Positions 35,828 to 45,695 of a stretch of DNA of 64,000 bases are shown here, piece by piece; the stretch's first letter is position 1; each line of letters starts with the position of its first letter. The position numbers and the translations under genes are program-made. The notes beneath the pieces were generated by a model, which saw only the letters and a list, made by a program, of their open reading frames with translations, searched no databases and was not told the origin of the DNA. Origin of the DNA: Bacteroidota bacterium. GTDB taxonomy: Bacteria > Bacteroidota > Bacteroidia > Chitinophagales > BACL12. The stretch is taken from NCBI GenBank assembly GCA_016706255.1, contig JADJJZ010000003.1, positions 248,001 to 312,000 of the forward strand, read 5' to 3'.

Positions 35828-37645
35828 ATGAAAAGTTTCCTAAGGATAATGAAGTATGTAGGCCGGTTCAGGAAGTATGCCATCCTGAATTTTGTGTTCA
35901 ACCTGTTTTATGCCTTTTTCAATCTGTTTTCGCTGTTAATGATGATCCCTTTCCTCCAGATTATTTTTAACACCGTTCCACCACCAACCCAAAGGCCTGA
36001 ATTCGAATGGAGTGCCATGGGTTTAATCAAATCGCTGAATTACACTTTTGCACTATATGTAAATGAACATGGACCCTATCAGGGTTTAATAATTGTTTGC
36101 GTAGGTGTAATTGTGATGTTTTTACTTAAAAACATTTTTCGTTATAACGCATTGTTTTATCTGGCTCCTTTAAGAACCGGTGTTGTGCGCGAATTACGTC
36201 AGGGTGTATTCGATAAAATTTTGCAGTTACCAATTTCCTATTTCAGCGAAACCCGAAAAGGAGATATCATAGCAAGAATGAGTACCGATGTTAAAGAAGT
36301 GGAAAATAGTATCATGAATACCATTGAATCTACTTTCCGCGATCCGGTTACCATGCTCATATTTTTTATTGCACTTATGATGATGAGTTTTGAGCTGACC
36401 ATTTTTGTTTTAATTCTGATTCCTATCGCCGGATTTGTTATCGGCAGAATTGGTAAATCATTAAAACGTAAATCACATCGCGAACAAAAACAATTGGGTT
36501 ACCTCATGTCGCTGTTTGAGGAATCATTGTCCGGCTTGCGCATCATCAAAGCCTTTAATGCTGAAAGATATCAGAAAGGAAAATTTTTACGTGAAAACAG
36601 AGAACTGGAATCCCTCGCAACCAAAGCCGTTCGCCGCTGGCAGGTTTCCAGTCCGCTGATCGAATTTCTGAGTATTTGTATGACCTCCGCATTATTATAT
36701 TATGGTGGAAGTATTATTTTAGATGGCGATCAGGGTTTAACAGGTGAATTTTTTCTCACTTATATTTTGGTATTTGCTAATATGTTAGGCCCTGCAAGAA
36801 ATGCTGCAAATGCATACATTTATATTCAACGTGGTATCGCATCACTCGAACGTATCGAAAGTATTATGGATGCCGAAATTAATATCAAAGAAAGTTTGCA
36901 TGCTACTAATATCAAAACATTTGAACGCGCCGTTGAATATAGAAATGTAAGTTTTCAATATGCAGAAGCACCCGTTTTAAATAATATTAGTTTAAAAATC
37001 GAAAAAGGAAAAATGGTGGCGCTGGTTGGTCCATCCGGTTCCGGAAAATCCACCTTTGCCGATTTATTAGCAAGATATCACGACGTTACATCAGGAGAAA
37101 TATTAATTGACGATTACAATATTCGCGATTTACGAATTGGCAGTTTGCGCAATCAATTAGGTATTGTTACGCAAGAATCCATTTTATTTAACGACACTGT
37201 ATTTAATAACATCGCGTTTGGTATCGACAACGCCAATGAAGACGATGTAATTAAAGCAGCAAAAGTGGCCAACGCACACGATTTTATTATGCGTTTGGAA
37301 AATGGTTATCAAACCGTAATCGGCGATCGTGGCAGCAAGTTAAGCGGTGGCGAACGTCAGCGTATTACCATTGCCCGCGCCATTTATAAAAATCCGCCAA
37401 TCCTGATTTTAGATGAAGCAACTTCTTCCTTAGATACCGAAAGCGAAAAACTGGTGCAGGATGCCTTATTTAAACTCATGAAAAACCGTACCTCAATTGT
37501 AATTGCGCACAGACTTTCAACCATTCAGTTTGCTGATGAAATTATTGTTATGCAGGAAGGAAAAATTGTGGAAAGAGGAAACCACACTGCCCTTATTGCA
37601 AAAAATGGTTTATACGCTAAGCTGGTGGAAATGCAGGCGTTTTAA
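35828..37645 (+). CDS. ABC exporter, MsbA-like
   Basis: About 605 aa from the ATG at 35828; a TTG at 35816 is less likely. Six membrane helices span about 1-320. The C-terminal nucleotide-binding domain has Walker A GPSGSGKST, the Q-loop TQESILFND, signature LSGGERQRI, Walker B ILILDEATSS and the H-loop IVIAHRLST. This is a full half-transporter acting as a homodimer, of the lipid A/lipid flippase type. The substrate is inferred from family resemblance only. Confidence 0.94.
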   Translation: MKSFLRIMKYVGRFRKYAILNFVFNLFYAFFNLFSLLMMIPFLQIIFNTVPPPTQRPEFEWSAMGLIKSLNYTFALYVNEHGPYQGLIIVCVGVIVMFLLKNIFRYNALFYLAPLRTGVVRELRQGVFDKILQLPISYFSETRKGDIIARMSTDVKEVENSIMNTIESTFRDPVTMLIFFIALMMMSFELTIFVLILIPIAGFVIGRIGKSLKRKSHREQKQLGYLMSLFEESLSGLRIIKAFNAERYQKGKFLRENRELESLATKAVRRWQVSSPLIEFLSICMTSALLYYGGSIILDGDQGLTGEFFLTYILVFANMLGPARNAANAYIYIQRGIASLERIESIMDAEINIKESLHATNIKTFERAVEYRNVSFQYAEAPVLNNISLKIEKGKMVALVGPSGSGKSTFADLLARYHDVTSGEILIDDYNIRDLRIGSLRNQLGIVTQESILFNDTVFNNIAFGIDNANEDDVIKAAKVANAHDFIMRLENGYQTVIGDRGSKLSGGERQRITIARAIYKNPPILILDEATSSLDTESEKLVQDALFKLMKNRTSIVIAHRLSTIQFADEIIVMQEGKIVERGNHTALIAKNGLYAKLVEMQAF

Positions 37646-37726
37646 ATTTCCATTCTAAAAGAACTTAATTGAGGTTAAAGTAGTAAAAGGAAAATTGAAA
37701 TTCTCATTATAATAAACACCTCCTAT

Positions 37727-38356
37727 TTATAGTTTAAAATTAATTATGAGAACAAGAGGTAGCGTAAATGCAGTATATATATTTACAAATTCAGGATCAA
37801 CTATAGATGGCTTTTCCGGATATAAATCTGTAACTGGTAAATAAGTTCTGGTATTGCTTATTTTTTCAACAATTAGTGCGAGTGAACTTTCTGTTGTAAG
37901 ATTTATTCTATCATTAATTTTAAATCCAATGCCCAACAATGGTGCAATACCTAATTGTTGAGTAGTATTTATATTTCCGTTTGCATAACCACTATTGTAA
38001 TAATTAACATCGTTATCGACGTTGGCTGTTCTTCCAATTATGTCAACTCCGTAATACATTAACCATTTTTCAGAAATCGATTTTACTTGCTCTAAACCAA
38101 TACTCAAGTTAAGGTCAAAACTTTTGTTTTGATATGTATTGGAATCTTCCTCTAAACTTGGAATTGGAAAAGAATTACTGAAACTACTTCCAAAAGCGGC
38201 GCGGAAATTCCATTTGTTAAATAAACGCTTATATGTAATTATATTTAATGGAATATCCGGGTAACTATATTCACTAAAAAGCAAATGTGTTTTTATTAAA
38301 TAACTAGCGTCAATTCCCAGTTGATTTTTATAAGTTTTAGAAACCCAACCTGGCAA
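37727..38356 (-). CDS. Outer-membrane beta-barrel-like protein, N-terminus lost in low-complexity sequence
   Basis: About 209 residues remain. Alternating aromatic and polar strands (WNFRAAFGSSFS; DLNLSIGLEQ; LGIAPLLGIGFKINDR; TAFTLPLVLIINFKL) and the final aromatic-containing strand suggest a small outer-membrane barrel. Its N-terminal half should lie to the right, but 38357-38680 is homopolymer-rich sequence of no sense, so the start codon given by the open frame is not real. No signal peptide can be found. Confidence 0.6.
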   Translation of the reverse strand: MPGWVSKTYKNQLGIDASYLIKTHLLFSEYSYPDIPLNIITYKRLFNKWNFRAAFGSSFSNSFPIPSLEEDSNTYQNKSFDLNLSIGLEQVKSISEKWLMYYGVDIIGRTANVDNDVNYYNSGYANGNINTTQQLGIAPLLGIGFKINDRINLTTESSLALIVEKISNTRTYLPVTDLYPEKPSIVDPEFVNIYTAFTLPLVLIINFKL

Positions 38357-38954
38357 AAAAAACCAGGGGGGGAAAAAAAACCGGGGGAGGGGGGGAATTT
38401 TTTTAATTATAAAGAGTGTGTTAATAAAAAATAAAAAAAAAAAAAAAAAAAAGGGGGGGTGAAAAACAAAAAAAAAAAAGTTAAAAAAAAACCAGGCCCT
38501 CCCGGGGGGGCCAAGAGGGGGGGGGTTAAAGGAAAAAAAAAAAAAAAAATTTTACATAACAAAAAAAAAAAAAAACAAAAACCGGTTTTCAATTTTTACG
38601 GGTATAAAAAATAGAAAAATAAAAACAAAACCCCGCCCCCCCAAAAGGGGAGGGCCCCCAAAAAAGAAGGGGGTTGAACTTCTTCTTCATGCGCCAATTA
38701 ATCTGCAGTTTAGTGACATGGCACTTGCACCATAATAACCGTTTTCCGCTGTTTTGTATTCGGTTAGTTTTTATACTTTATTTACTTTGATGTCAGTTAG
38801 GGGCTATACAAGAAGTTATCAAATATAGTATGTAAAATTTATTAATCAGCAACATTGAAGTCAAAATATACTATTTTGATACAGGGCTCTAAAATGGGAC
38901 TTGACAAAAAAGAGGCTGAGTTTAGCTCAGCCTCTTTTTTAAAAGGTAATAATA
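38357..38954. other. Low-complexity, probably artefactual sequence, then a short spacer
   Basis: From about 38357 to 38680 the sequence is built of A-runs and G- or C-runs, for example runs of A of 17-20 and G of 7-10, unlike anything else here. It interrupts an outer-membrane protein gene. I take it to be a consensus or assembly fault. From 38680 to 38905 the sequence looks normal but holds no gene. The terminator at 38906 follows. Confidence 0.75.
38906..38940 (-). terminator. Terminator of the M1 aminopeptidase gene
   Basis: AAAAAAGAGGCTGAG (38906-38920) pairs perfectly with CTCAGCCTCTTTTTT (38926-38940), five-base loop. It can work in both directions. Confidence 0.9.
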
Positions 38955-41639
38955 TTAATAATCCCCTTCATCCGAAGTGCCAAGCTCTTTTAACACATTC
39001 GTAATGTAATCAATAGAAACCTGCAGCGATTGTTTAATTTGAGGATTCGTTTCATTTTCCATTGCTGTTTGATAGGTTGGAATCAATCCACTCAAAATAT
39101 TCGAAGCCGTAAACGACATCCAGAAATTCTCATCGTCTGCTGCTATTTTTTTCAACTGATCAACACCTGCATTAATTACATATGAATCAGTCATGCGCTG
39201 TAAAAACGGCTCGTAGTTCAACATCGTAAAATAACTTTCGTAACCGCTGGCGTTTTCAAATTGTTCAATAAAATAAGCATTATCAATTGCATCACCACTT
39301 CCACCTAAAATACTCATTACACTGTAAGAAATGTTAAAGTTGTCGATGGTTTTATATTTACGCGCAATTTCTAAACCTGCTTTTTCATCGTTATTAAATA
39401 TGGCAAACATAGCAGTAGAAACTACCGTGTAAGAACTGTCATTTAATGCATTGTTATAAACTGTCCATGCATCAATTCCTGTAATTTCTGCTAATTTGCT
39501 CAGTGCTGCTGAACGAACATAACTACGTGGATCGTTCTTCGCCATATCCAGAATTTTATCCTTAATTGCCTGTGTGGTATTTTCATCAATTAAAAGTGTA
39601 TCCACGGCAGTCTGACGAATAAACCAATGTTTATCATTTAATGCAGATTCAATTAACTGACGGTAAGCAATATTTTCATATTGATACATGGAAACATTTT
39701 CAACCGCTTCCATTCTGTCTTTAAATAATGGCGCATTGTTGTATTGAAACACAAATTCATCAAGCGATTTGTTGTCATATTTACTGCAAAGCAACATCTT
39801 TTCCGCATCCACATTCACCAAATCAGGCCTTGTTGCTGCAGGGAAAGTAAATATCTGAATGGCTTTATCTACAATAATATTTTTGCGCTCAACTTTACCA
39901 TTGCTGTATATATCAACTGCCATTGGCAACACATAAATCGGAGCAATCGTAGTATCCTGATTTTGATAAATGGTAACAATTTGTTGCTGATTCACATCAT
40001 CATATTCATAATAAATACTTAAATCCGGGTGACCTTTATCTAAAAACCACTAATTAAAAAACCAATTTAAATCTTCACCACTTACAGCTTCCATCGCCAA
40101 ACGTAAATTGTTGATTTCAACTGAACTGTACTTATTGTCTTCCAAATATTTTTGTAATCCTGCAAAAAATGCTTCGTCACCTAAATATTTACGCAACATA
40201 TGTAAAACACGTCCACCTTTAGCATAAGAGTGCGAATCAAACATGTCTTCACGTGTATCATAATTAAATCGAATTAAATCAACCTGCTTGTAGCTAGCTT
40301 CATCCAGATAAGTATTTAGATCGTTCATGCCTGCGTAATCAGCATCATCTCTGCCATATTTATATTCTCTCCATAAATATTCACCATAAGTAGCAAACGA
40401 TTCGTTTAAAGGTAAATTACTCCAGCTTTCAGTAGTAACTAAATCGCCAAACCACTGGTGAAACAATTCATGTGAAACTACATCTTCATAATTTTCGTCC
40501 AATCTTTCGCGTGCATGTTGTTGTAAAAATTCACCGTGAATTGTTGCTGTTGTATTTTCCATTGCACCACTCACATAATCACGCACAACAATCTGACTGT
40601 ATTTCGGCCACACATATTTTACACCTAATATATTAGAATAAAATTCTATCATTTCAGGTGTGTTGCCAAAAATACCTTTTGCATCATCAGCAAATTCTTT
40701 TTCTACATAATAATTTACCGGAATACCTTTCCACGTATCTTTCACTATGGTAAATTCACCAACTGCCATCATAAATAAATATGGTGCATGTGGTAAATCC
40801 ATTTTCCAATTATCGGTGCGTGTGCCGTCAGCATTCTTTTTTGAACTTGCTAAAACACCATTCGATAATGTTTGATATTTATCTTCAACCGTTATAAAAA
40901 AACTATTCGTGCAACGTTCATTTGGTTTGTCAATTGTAGGGCACCAGCACGATGTAGCCTCAGTTTCACCCTGGGTCCAAATTTGTTGTGGTTTATCTTT
41001 TTCCTTGCCTTCATTATTAATAAAATACAAACCTTTATCCGATGTAATTGCAGCACTTCCACCAACAGGTAAATCATTTGGCTTAGCAATATAATCAATA
41101 TAAATTGTGTATTCTTCCGTGCGTTTAAATTCCCTTGGCAACGTAATTACCATTTGCATGGTATCAATTATCGAATCGGTATTGTATGTATATTTTAAAG
41201 GTGTTTTTACATTACCTGCAACCAAAGCAACTTCTTTAATAGTAAGTCCTTTTGCATCAAGTGTTAAGGTAGAAGTCGGATAAAAATAAGGTTTAAATGT
41301 CAACGTCGCTTTTCCATACATCCATGCTTTTGCCCAGTCAAATGAAACTTCCAATCGTGTATTAATTAAATCATTTACACGTTTTTCAGAACCGCGATAA
41401 ATAGCAGCACTCCACGGACTGCTCGCAGTGTCTGTATTATAATAATCATATTCATAATCACCTTCGCTGTCGTAGTCACCATAATAATCACCTTCGTAGT
41501 ATTCATCCTGAATAGCCACATTCGAAATTGTATCTACTTCACCAAGGTATTCCTCAGTTTTATACAATTTTTTAGTCGGGTCACACTGGTAAAATAAAAC
41601 CGCCAAAAGTGCGGCAATCATAACAATTTTAAATTTCAT
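38955..41639 (-). pseudogene. M1 family aminopeptidase lipoprotein, interrupted by an in-frame TAG
   Basis: One protein of about 894 codons from the ATG at 41639. Signal peptide with lipobox-like cysteine (MKFKIVMIAALLAVLFYQC). The M1 catalytic part has GAMEN (VSGAMENTTATIHG), zinc site HELFHQW and NESFATYGEYLW. An in-frame TAG at 40050-40052 follows NWFFN. The same frame continues WFLDKGHPDLSIYYEY and on through a helical-repeat C-terminal domain to 38955. Homologues carry Gln at this place (NQWFLDKGHP), so a single C to T change would create the stop. Without suppression only the N-terminal 530 residues are made. Expected role: periplasmic peptide trimming. Confidence 0.85.
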
Positions 41640-41733
41640 AGTTTTATTTTTGTTTCTCGTTTCAAGAGGTGGTAAAGTTAAACATTCCGAGCTACCTTTA
41701 AACGATTTTGCACCAATATCTAATATCTCAGCA

Positions 41734-42222
41734 ATGTATAAAGTAAGTGTAAACGGCAATAAAAGTTTTTCTGTTGAGGGTAATACAGTCGACGGACAGC
41801 AGGTTTTAACCGATATTATTGCACTCGAGGACAGGTTTTTTCATCTGCTTTCAGATGGTAAATCTTATAATATTGAAGTGGTAAAGGCCGACAAAGCGAG
41901 CAAACTCGTTACCCTTAAAGTAAATGGCAATATTTACGAAGTCAGTGCAAAAGATAAATTCGACCTCCTCATGGACCAAATGGGCTTCTCATCTGCCGAT
42001 GCCGGAAAAATCAAAGAACTCAAAGCCCCAATGCCCGGCCTCGTAATCGAAATCCGCGTCAGCGCCGGCGATACAGTCAAAAAAGGCGACCCAATCATCG
42101 TGCTCGAAGCCATGAAAATGGAAAACGTCCTCAAAGCAACCGGCGAAGGCACCGTAAAATCCATCGAAGTCCAAAAATCCCAAAGCGTAGAAAAAGGCCA
42201 GGTCCTAATCATTTTCGAGTAA
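41734..42222 (+). CDS. Biotin carboxyl carrier-type protein
   Basis: About 163 aa from the ATG at 41734 (MYKVSVNGNKSF); an upstream in-frame start at 41650 would reach into the region divergent from the aminopeptidase and is not chosen. The C-terminal 75 residues are a biotinyl domain with the attachment motif EAMKMEN inside VLEAMKMENVLKATGEG and the preceding APMPGLVIEIRVSAGDTVKK. It is a swinging arm for a biotin-dependent carboxylase; its carboxylase genes are not here. The BirA that would load it is encoded at 56874-57659. Confidence 0.93.
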   Translation: MYKVSVNGNKSFSVEGNTVDGQQVLTDIIALEDRFFHLLSDGKSYNIEVVKADKASKLVTLKVNGNIYEVSAKDKFDLLMDQMGFSSADAGKIKELKAPMPGLVIEIRVSAGDTVKKGDPIIVLEAMKMENVLKATGEGTVKSIEVQKSQSVEKGQVLIIFE

Positions 42223-42977
42223 ATAAAAATTTTCCCTTTTTGGAGCAGCACCATCCCCCTTCTAATATACTTCCCAACCTGCTTTCCGCTGCAACGGGCC
42301 TCAACATCACAATTAAGCCTCAAAACCCTCGTCCCATTTACATTCGCCACAAAGTACAAATTGAAGTATCAGCACATCATGCGGCTGTTCAATTAGCACA
42401 TCAGCATCCGCCGCGGCGGACACATTAAGCAGTTTCCCCAAAATCAGGGCTAGGATTCTTTGAAGTTCATGACATAAAATCAGCTTTATACCCTAGCCAA
42501 CCATTAAAATGTTTCCGCTACAATCAGGGCTAGGATTCAATTTAGAAGTTCTAATGACATAAAAAACAGCCGTTAATTAGCAAATTAGCTAATGGGATTA
42601 ATCGTTGAAATAACAATCTATCTCCTATTCGCAATTTCGAAAAATGATTAATAATTTAATTTCGAGTCGGGCTAATATTGATTAGCCCCAACGGCAGCTC
42701 CAAATGAAATTCTCACTCAAAATCGGCTGTTCCATTGGTGCATTCATAAATTTTCCAAGCTTCAAATAGAGCTCCGAATGAAAAGAATACTCAAAATCGG
42801 CTGTTTAATTGGTACATTGGTACATAGGTACATTCGCACATCAATAAAGCCTCTGAATGAAAAGTATACTCAAAATCGGCTGTTCAATCAGCACATTAGC
42901 ACATCAGCACATTAGCACATTATCTAAAACTCCGAATAAACCTCCCACTCAAAATCTGATGAATAATCAAAACATTC
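42223..42977. repeat. Repeat-rich intergenic region with about 80-base periodicity
   Basis: Two copies of AATCAGGGCTAGGATTC (42442-42458 and 42522-42538) are 80 bases apart. Degenerate units with CTCCGAATGAA and CTCAAAATCGGCTGTTC begin at 42696, 42770, 42849 and 42929, steps of 74-80. GAGTCGGGCTAATATTGATT (from 42664) and the units also occur at 26079-26206. Short GCACAT/GTACAT runs sit between units. No gene is seen. Confidence 0.75.
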
Positions 42978-43934
42978 TTAGCCTTGATAAATGTCATGTA
43001 TCCTAATTAAACCCACACAAATACCATCTAACACAACAGGTAAAACCGATAATTGAGAGCTGCGGTTTTCCATTTTATCTACGGCCTCTTTTAAGGTGGC
43101 ATGCGGAGAAATTGAAATCGGATTGTGGGTCATAATATTCGTTACCAGAAGCGTATTAAAATCGGTACCATGTAATAAACTTCTTCGTACATCACCATCA
43201 GTAACCAATCCAATTAATTTATTTTTTTCATCAACAACACATGCAGCACCCCAATTTTTTTGTGTCATCGAAATAATTAATTCACGAAATGTACTTTTTT
43301 CAGATATTAAAGCGACATCATGCAACTCATGCATTACATCTTCAACTTTTAATAATAAGTTTTTACCTAATTGTCCGCCCGGATGAAAACGTGCAAAATC
43401 TTTTTCTGTAAATCCTCTTGCATGCATTAAAGCAACTGCCAGGGCATCACCTAACGCTAAAGCAACCGTTGTACTGGCTGTTGGTGCAAGATTCAGAGCA
43501 TCAGCTTCTTTATCTACACTGCCATCTAACACAAATGTGGCATTGCGTGCAATGGGTGAATTATTATTCCCCACAATGGCAATTACCGCAGAGTTTGCAT
43601 TTTTGAAAAACGGAATAATACGCAACATTTCTTCAGTAGTCCCACTTTTCGAAATCATTAATACCGGATCACCATCTGCATAAACACCCAAATCGCCATG
43701 CGCCGCTTCCGCAGCATGTAAAAAAACAGCCGGCGTGCCGGTACTGCATAAGGTTGCCGTAATTTTTTGCGCCACAGCCCCCGACTTGCCTATGCCACAA
43801 ACCACAATTTTTCCGCTGGCAGCCAATATTGCCTGAACAGCATCATCAAATTGTGCATCCAGTTTGTCCATGGTTTTAAGCATCTGCTCAGATTCAAACC
43901 GTAACACATTTTTAGCAATATTGAGATACGACAT
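42978..43934 (-). CDS. kdsD: Arabinose-5-phosphate isomerase, KdsD/KpsF type
   Basis: A 318-aa enzyme that makes D-arabinose 5-phosphate from ribulose 5-phosphate for Kdo synthesis. The N-terminal SIS domain has VCGIGKSGAVAQKITATL, SKSGTTEEMLRIIPFF and FHPGGQLGKNLLLKVEDVM. Two CBS domains follow (DVMHELHDVALISEKST; NIMTHNPISISPHATLKEAV). Length and order are typical. It lies upstream of repeats and next to other sugar-nucleotide genes. Confidence 0.93.
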   Translation of the reverse strand: MSYLNIAKNVLRFESEQMLKTMDKLDAQFDDAVQAILAASGKIVVCGIGKSGAVAQKITATLCSTGTPAVFLHAAEAAHGDLGVYADGDPVLMISKSGTTEEMLRIIPFFKNANSAVIAIVGNNNSPIARNATFVLDGSVDKEADALNLAPTASTTVALALGDALAVALMHARGFTEKDFARFHPGGQLGKNLLLKVEDVMHELHDVALISEKSTFRELIISMTQKNWGAACVVDEKNKLIGLVTDGDVRRSLLHGTDFNTLLVTNIMTHNPISISPHATLKEAVDKMENRSSQLSVLPVVLDGICVGLIRIHDIYQG

Positions 43935-43990
43935 AGCGGGTAAATTGTTCTGACCTCAAAAATACAAAGTGTAAGCGGAAGTAGGTGATA

Positions 43991-45643
43991 TTATTTTATA
44001 ATTACTGTTTTAACAGTAGCAATTCCGCCACCATCTATTTTAATAAAATAAGCACCGGGATTTAGTTGTTTTGTGTCGAAATGAAAATCATTGGAACCAG
44101 CTATAATAGGTAACCGCTGTTTAATTATCAATTGACCGGTTGTATTATACAGCGCTATCGAAATAAATGGTTTTGTAATTCCATTACAGCTTATCGTTAA
44201 TTCTCCTTCAGCCGGATTAGGAAAAATCCGGAAATAATTTTCAGTTTCCGCTTCGTTAATATCCAAAGGAATATAAATCCTTTCTAAACAAACAGCAGTA
44301 TCATTTAATTCAAAAAATGTTTTTAATTGATTCGATTGTATTTTTAATAAATCTATACTTGCAGTTAATGATTCCGGAATTTCAGCATCTGAATAAAGGT
44401 AACCTACAGTAACACAAGTAGATGCTCCCGGTCCAAATTCACCTAAATAAAAACTCCCCACACCACGTCGGTCACTTGGCGTATTACCGGTATAAATTTC
44501 ACTCCAAGCTGTCACGTCATGTACATCACCACCATACATATAATTCGTGTAATCGGTTGAAGCAGCACTATATCCGTCACCACCCGAAGTTACGCGCATG
44601 CCATCACCAAATTTGCCTTGTAATGCATATAGGTAATGCTCTGCAATATCAGGAAATCCCATCGGACTAAAATCATTATTAAAATACATAAATGCATTTA
44701 ATTGATGCGATAAAGTAACACAACCAAAAGCAGGTAATGTGTTGTAAACATCAATTCCCGGACCATCGGTTAAATCGCCATTGTAGCCGAAAAATAAATT
44801 TAAACTGCTGTCGGAACCGCAATAATCATCGCTGTAATAACCAATATTTAAATCTGCAAAAGCACCCCCGTATAATGAATCTATAACAAAATCACCTCTG
44901 TTAATTACCGAATAATTTACAAATAAACTATTGTCTAAATAAGTATTTTCACTTGCCTCGAAAGCATAAATCATTACATGCACTTCAAAATTTAAATTTT
45001 TATTCTGCGACATTTCTGCTTCATAAAAAGTATTGTCATGATACATAGCAAAAATTGCAGCATCACCTTTAATTAACGGATAATCTCCCGATAATGGTTC
45101 GTAAATAAAATTATTATTCACATCAACGTATGGTGCAATTTGTGCACTAAATCCATCAGCAACATTCCCATTTCCCGGCCAGTTTAAAATGGCATCAGGA
45201 ATTATATAACCTGCATTGGCATATTGCAGTTTATGTGTTTCAATTTCCTGTTTTGTTACTTTCCAAACGCGGTTGTAAGGAATATATTTTAATGCGTAGA
45301 CGTCAGGTGTATACAACGCTGCATTGCTGTTATAAGGGCCAAAATGTGTTTCTTCCTCCACATTTGACCAGCTCGGGGCAAATGCTCGTACCACACCCTC
45401 CTGATCTTTACCCGCCAGCCAAAACCATGCGCCGTATAGCGGACTTGTTGTACTTCCGGCAGGAACATGAAACATAGGCGGATTTGCTTCACCATATCCA
45501 ATAGCACCGCTGGGGTCAAGCGATACTTCAATATTATTTATATCCAAAATGTAATCGTAAGCTGAAATCCGGTTAGAATTTTGCCCTGATAAATTGCTGA
45601 CAACAATCAACAATAAACCCAAAAACAGCATGGGGTGTCGCAT
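43991..45643 (-). CDS. T9SS-secreted protein of unknown function
   Basis: A 550-aa exported protein. Signal peptide MRHPMLFLGLLLIVVSNLSG. The main part is beta-rich and Asp/Tyr/Gly-rich with no motif I recognise (GAWFWLAGKDQEGVVRAFAP; YGGDVHDVTAWSEIYTGNTP). The last 80 residues are a type IX sorting domain (IFPNPAEGELTISCNGI, ending TVKTVIIK). It stands between kdsD and the UDP-xylose synthase gene, but no functional link is evident. Probably a surface or secreted structural protein. Confidence 0.8.
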   Translation of the reverse strand: MRHPMLFLGLLLIVVSNLSGQNSNRISAYDYILDINNIEVSLDPSGAIGYGEANPPMFHVPAGSTTSPLYGAWFWLAGKDQEGVVRAFAPSWSNVEEETHFGPYNSNAALYTPDVYALKYIPYNRVWKVTKQEIETHKLQYANAGYIIPDAILNWPGNGNVADGFSAQIAPYVDVNNNFIYEPLSGDYPLIKGDAAIFAMYHDNTFYEAEMSQNKNLNFEVHVMIYAFEASENTYLDNSLFVNYSVINRGDFVIDSLYGGAFADLNIGYYSDDYCGSDSSLNLFFGYNGDLTDGPGIDVYNTLPAFGCVTLSHQLNAFMYFNNDFSPMGFPDIAEHYLYALQGKFGDGMRVTSGGDGYSAASTDYTNYMYGGDVHDVTAWSEIYTGNTPSDRRGVGSFYLGEFGPGASTCVTVGYLYSDAEIPESLTASIDLLKIQSNQLKTFFELNDTAVCLERIYIPLDINEAETENYFRIFPNPAEGELTISCNGITKPFISIALYNTTGQLIIKQRLPIIAGSNDFHFDTKQLNPGAYFIKIDGGGIATVKTVIIK

Positions 45644-45695
45644 TGTATAAAATTAATTAATACCACTGAACCGCAAGTAATTAAATTGTAAAATT

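Noticed and set aside
38410..38595. An apparent minus-strand open frame rich in Phe and Pro
   Set aside because: It is a translation of homopolymer runs in the artefactual block and has no protein-like character.
8483..40052. TAG recoding to explain in-frame TAGs at 8483 and 40050
   Set aside because: The expected residues differ (aromatic versus Gln), hsdR uses TAG as its normal stop, and a standard RF1 gene is present.
42361..42960. A CRISPR array
   Set aside because: The units are degenerate, 74-80 bases apart with no constant repeat and spacer division, and no cas genes are nearby.
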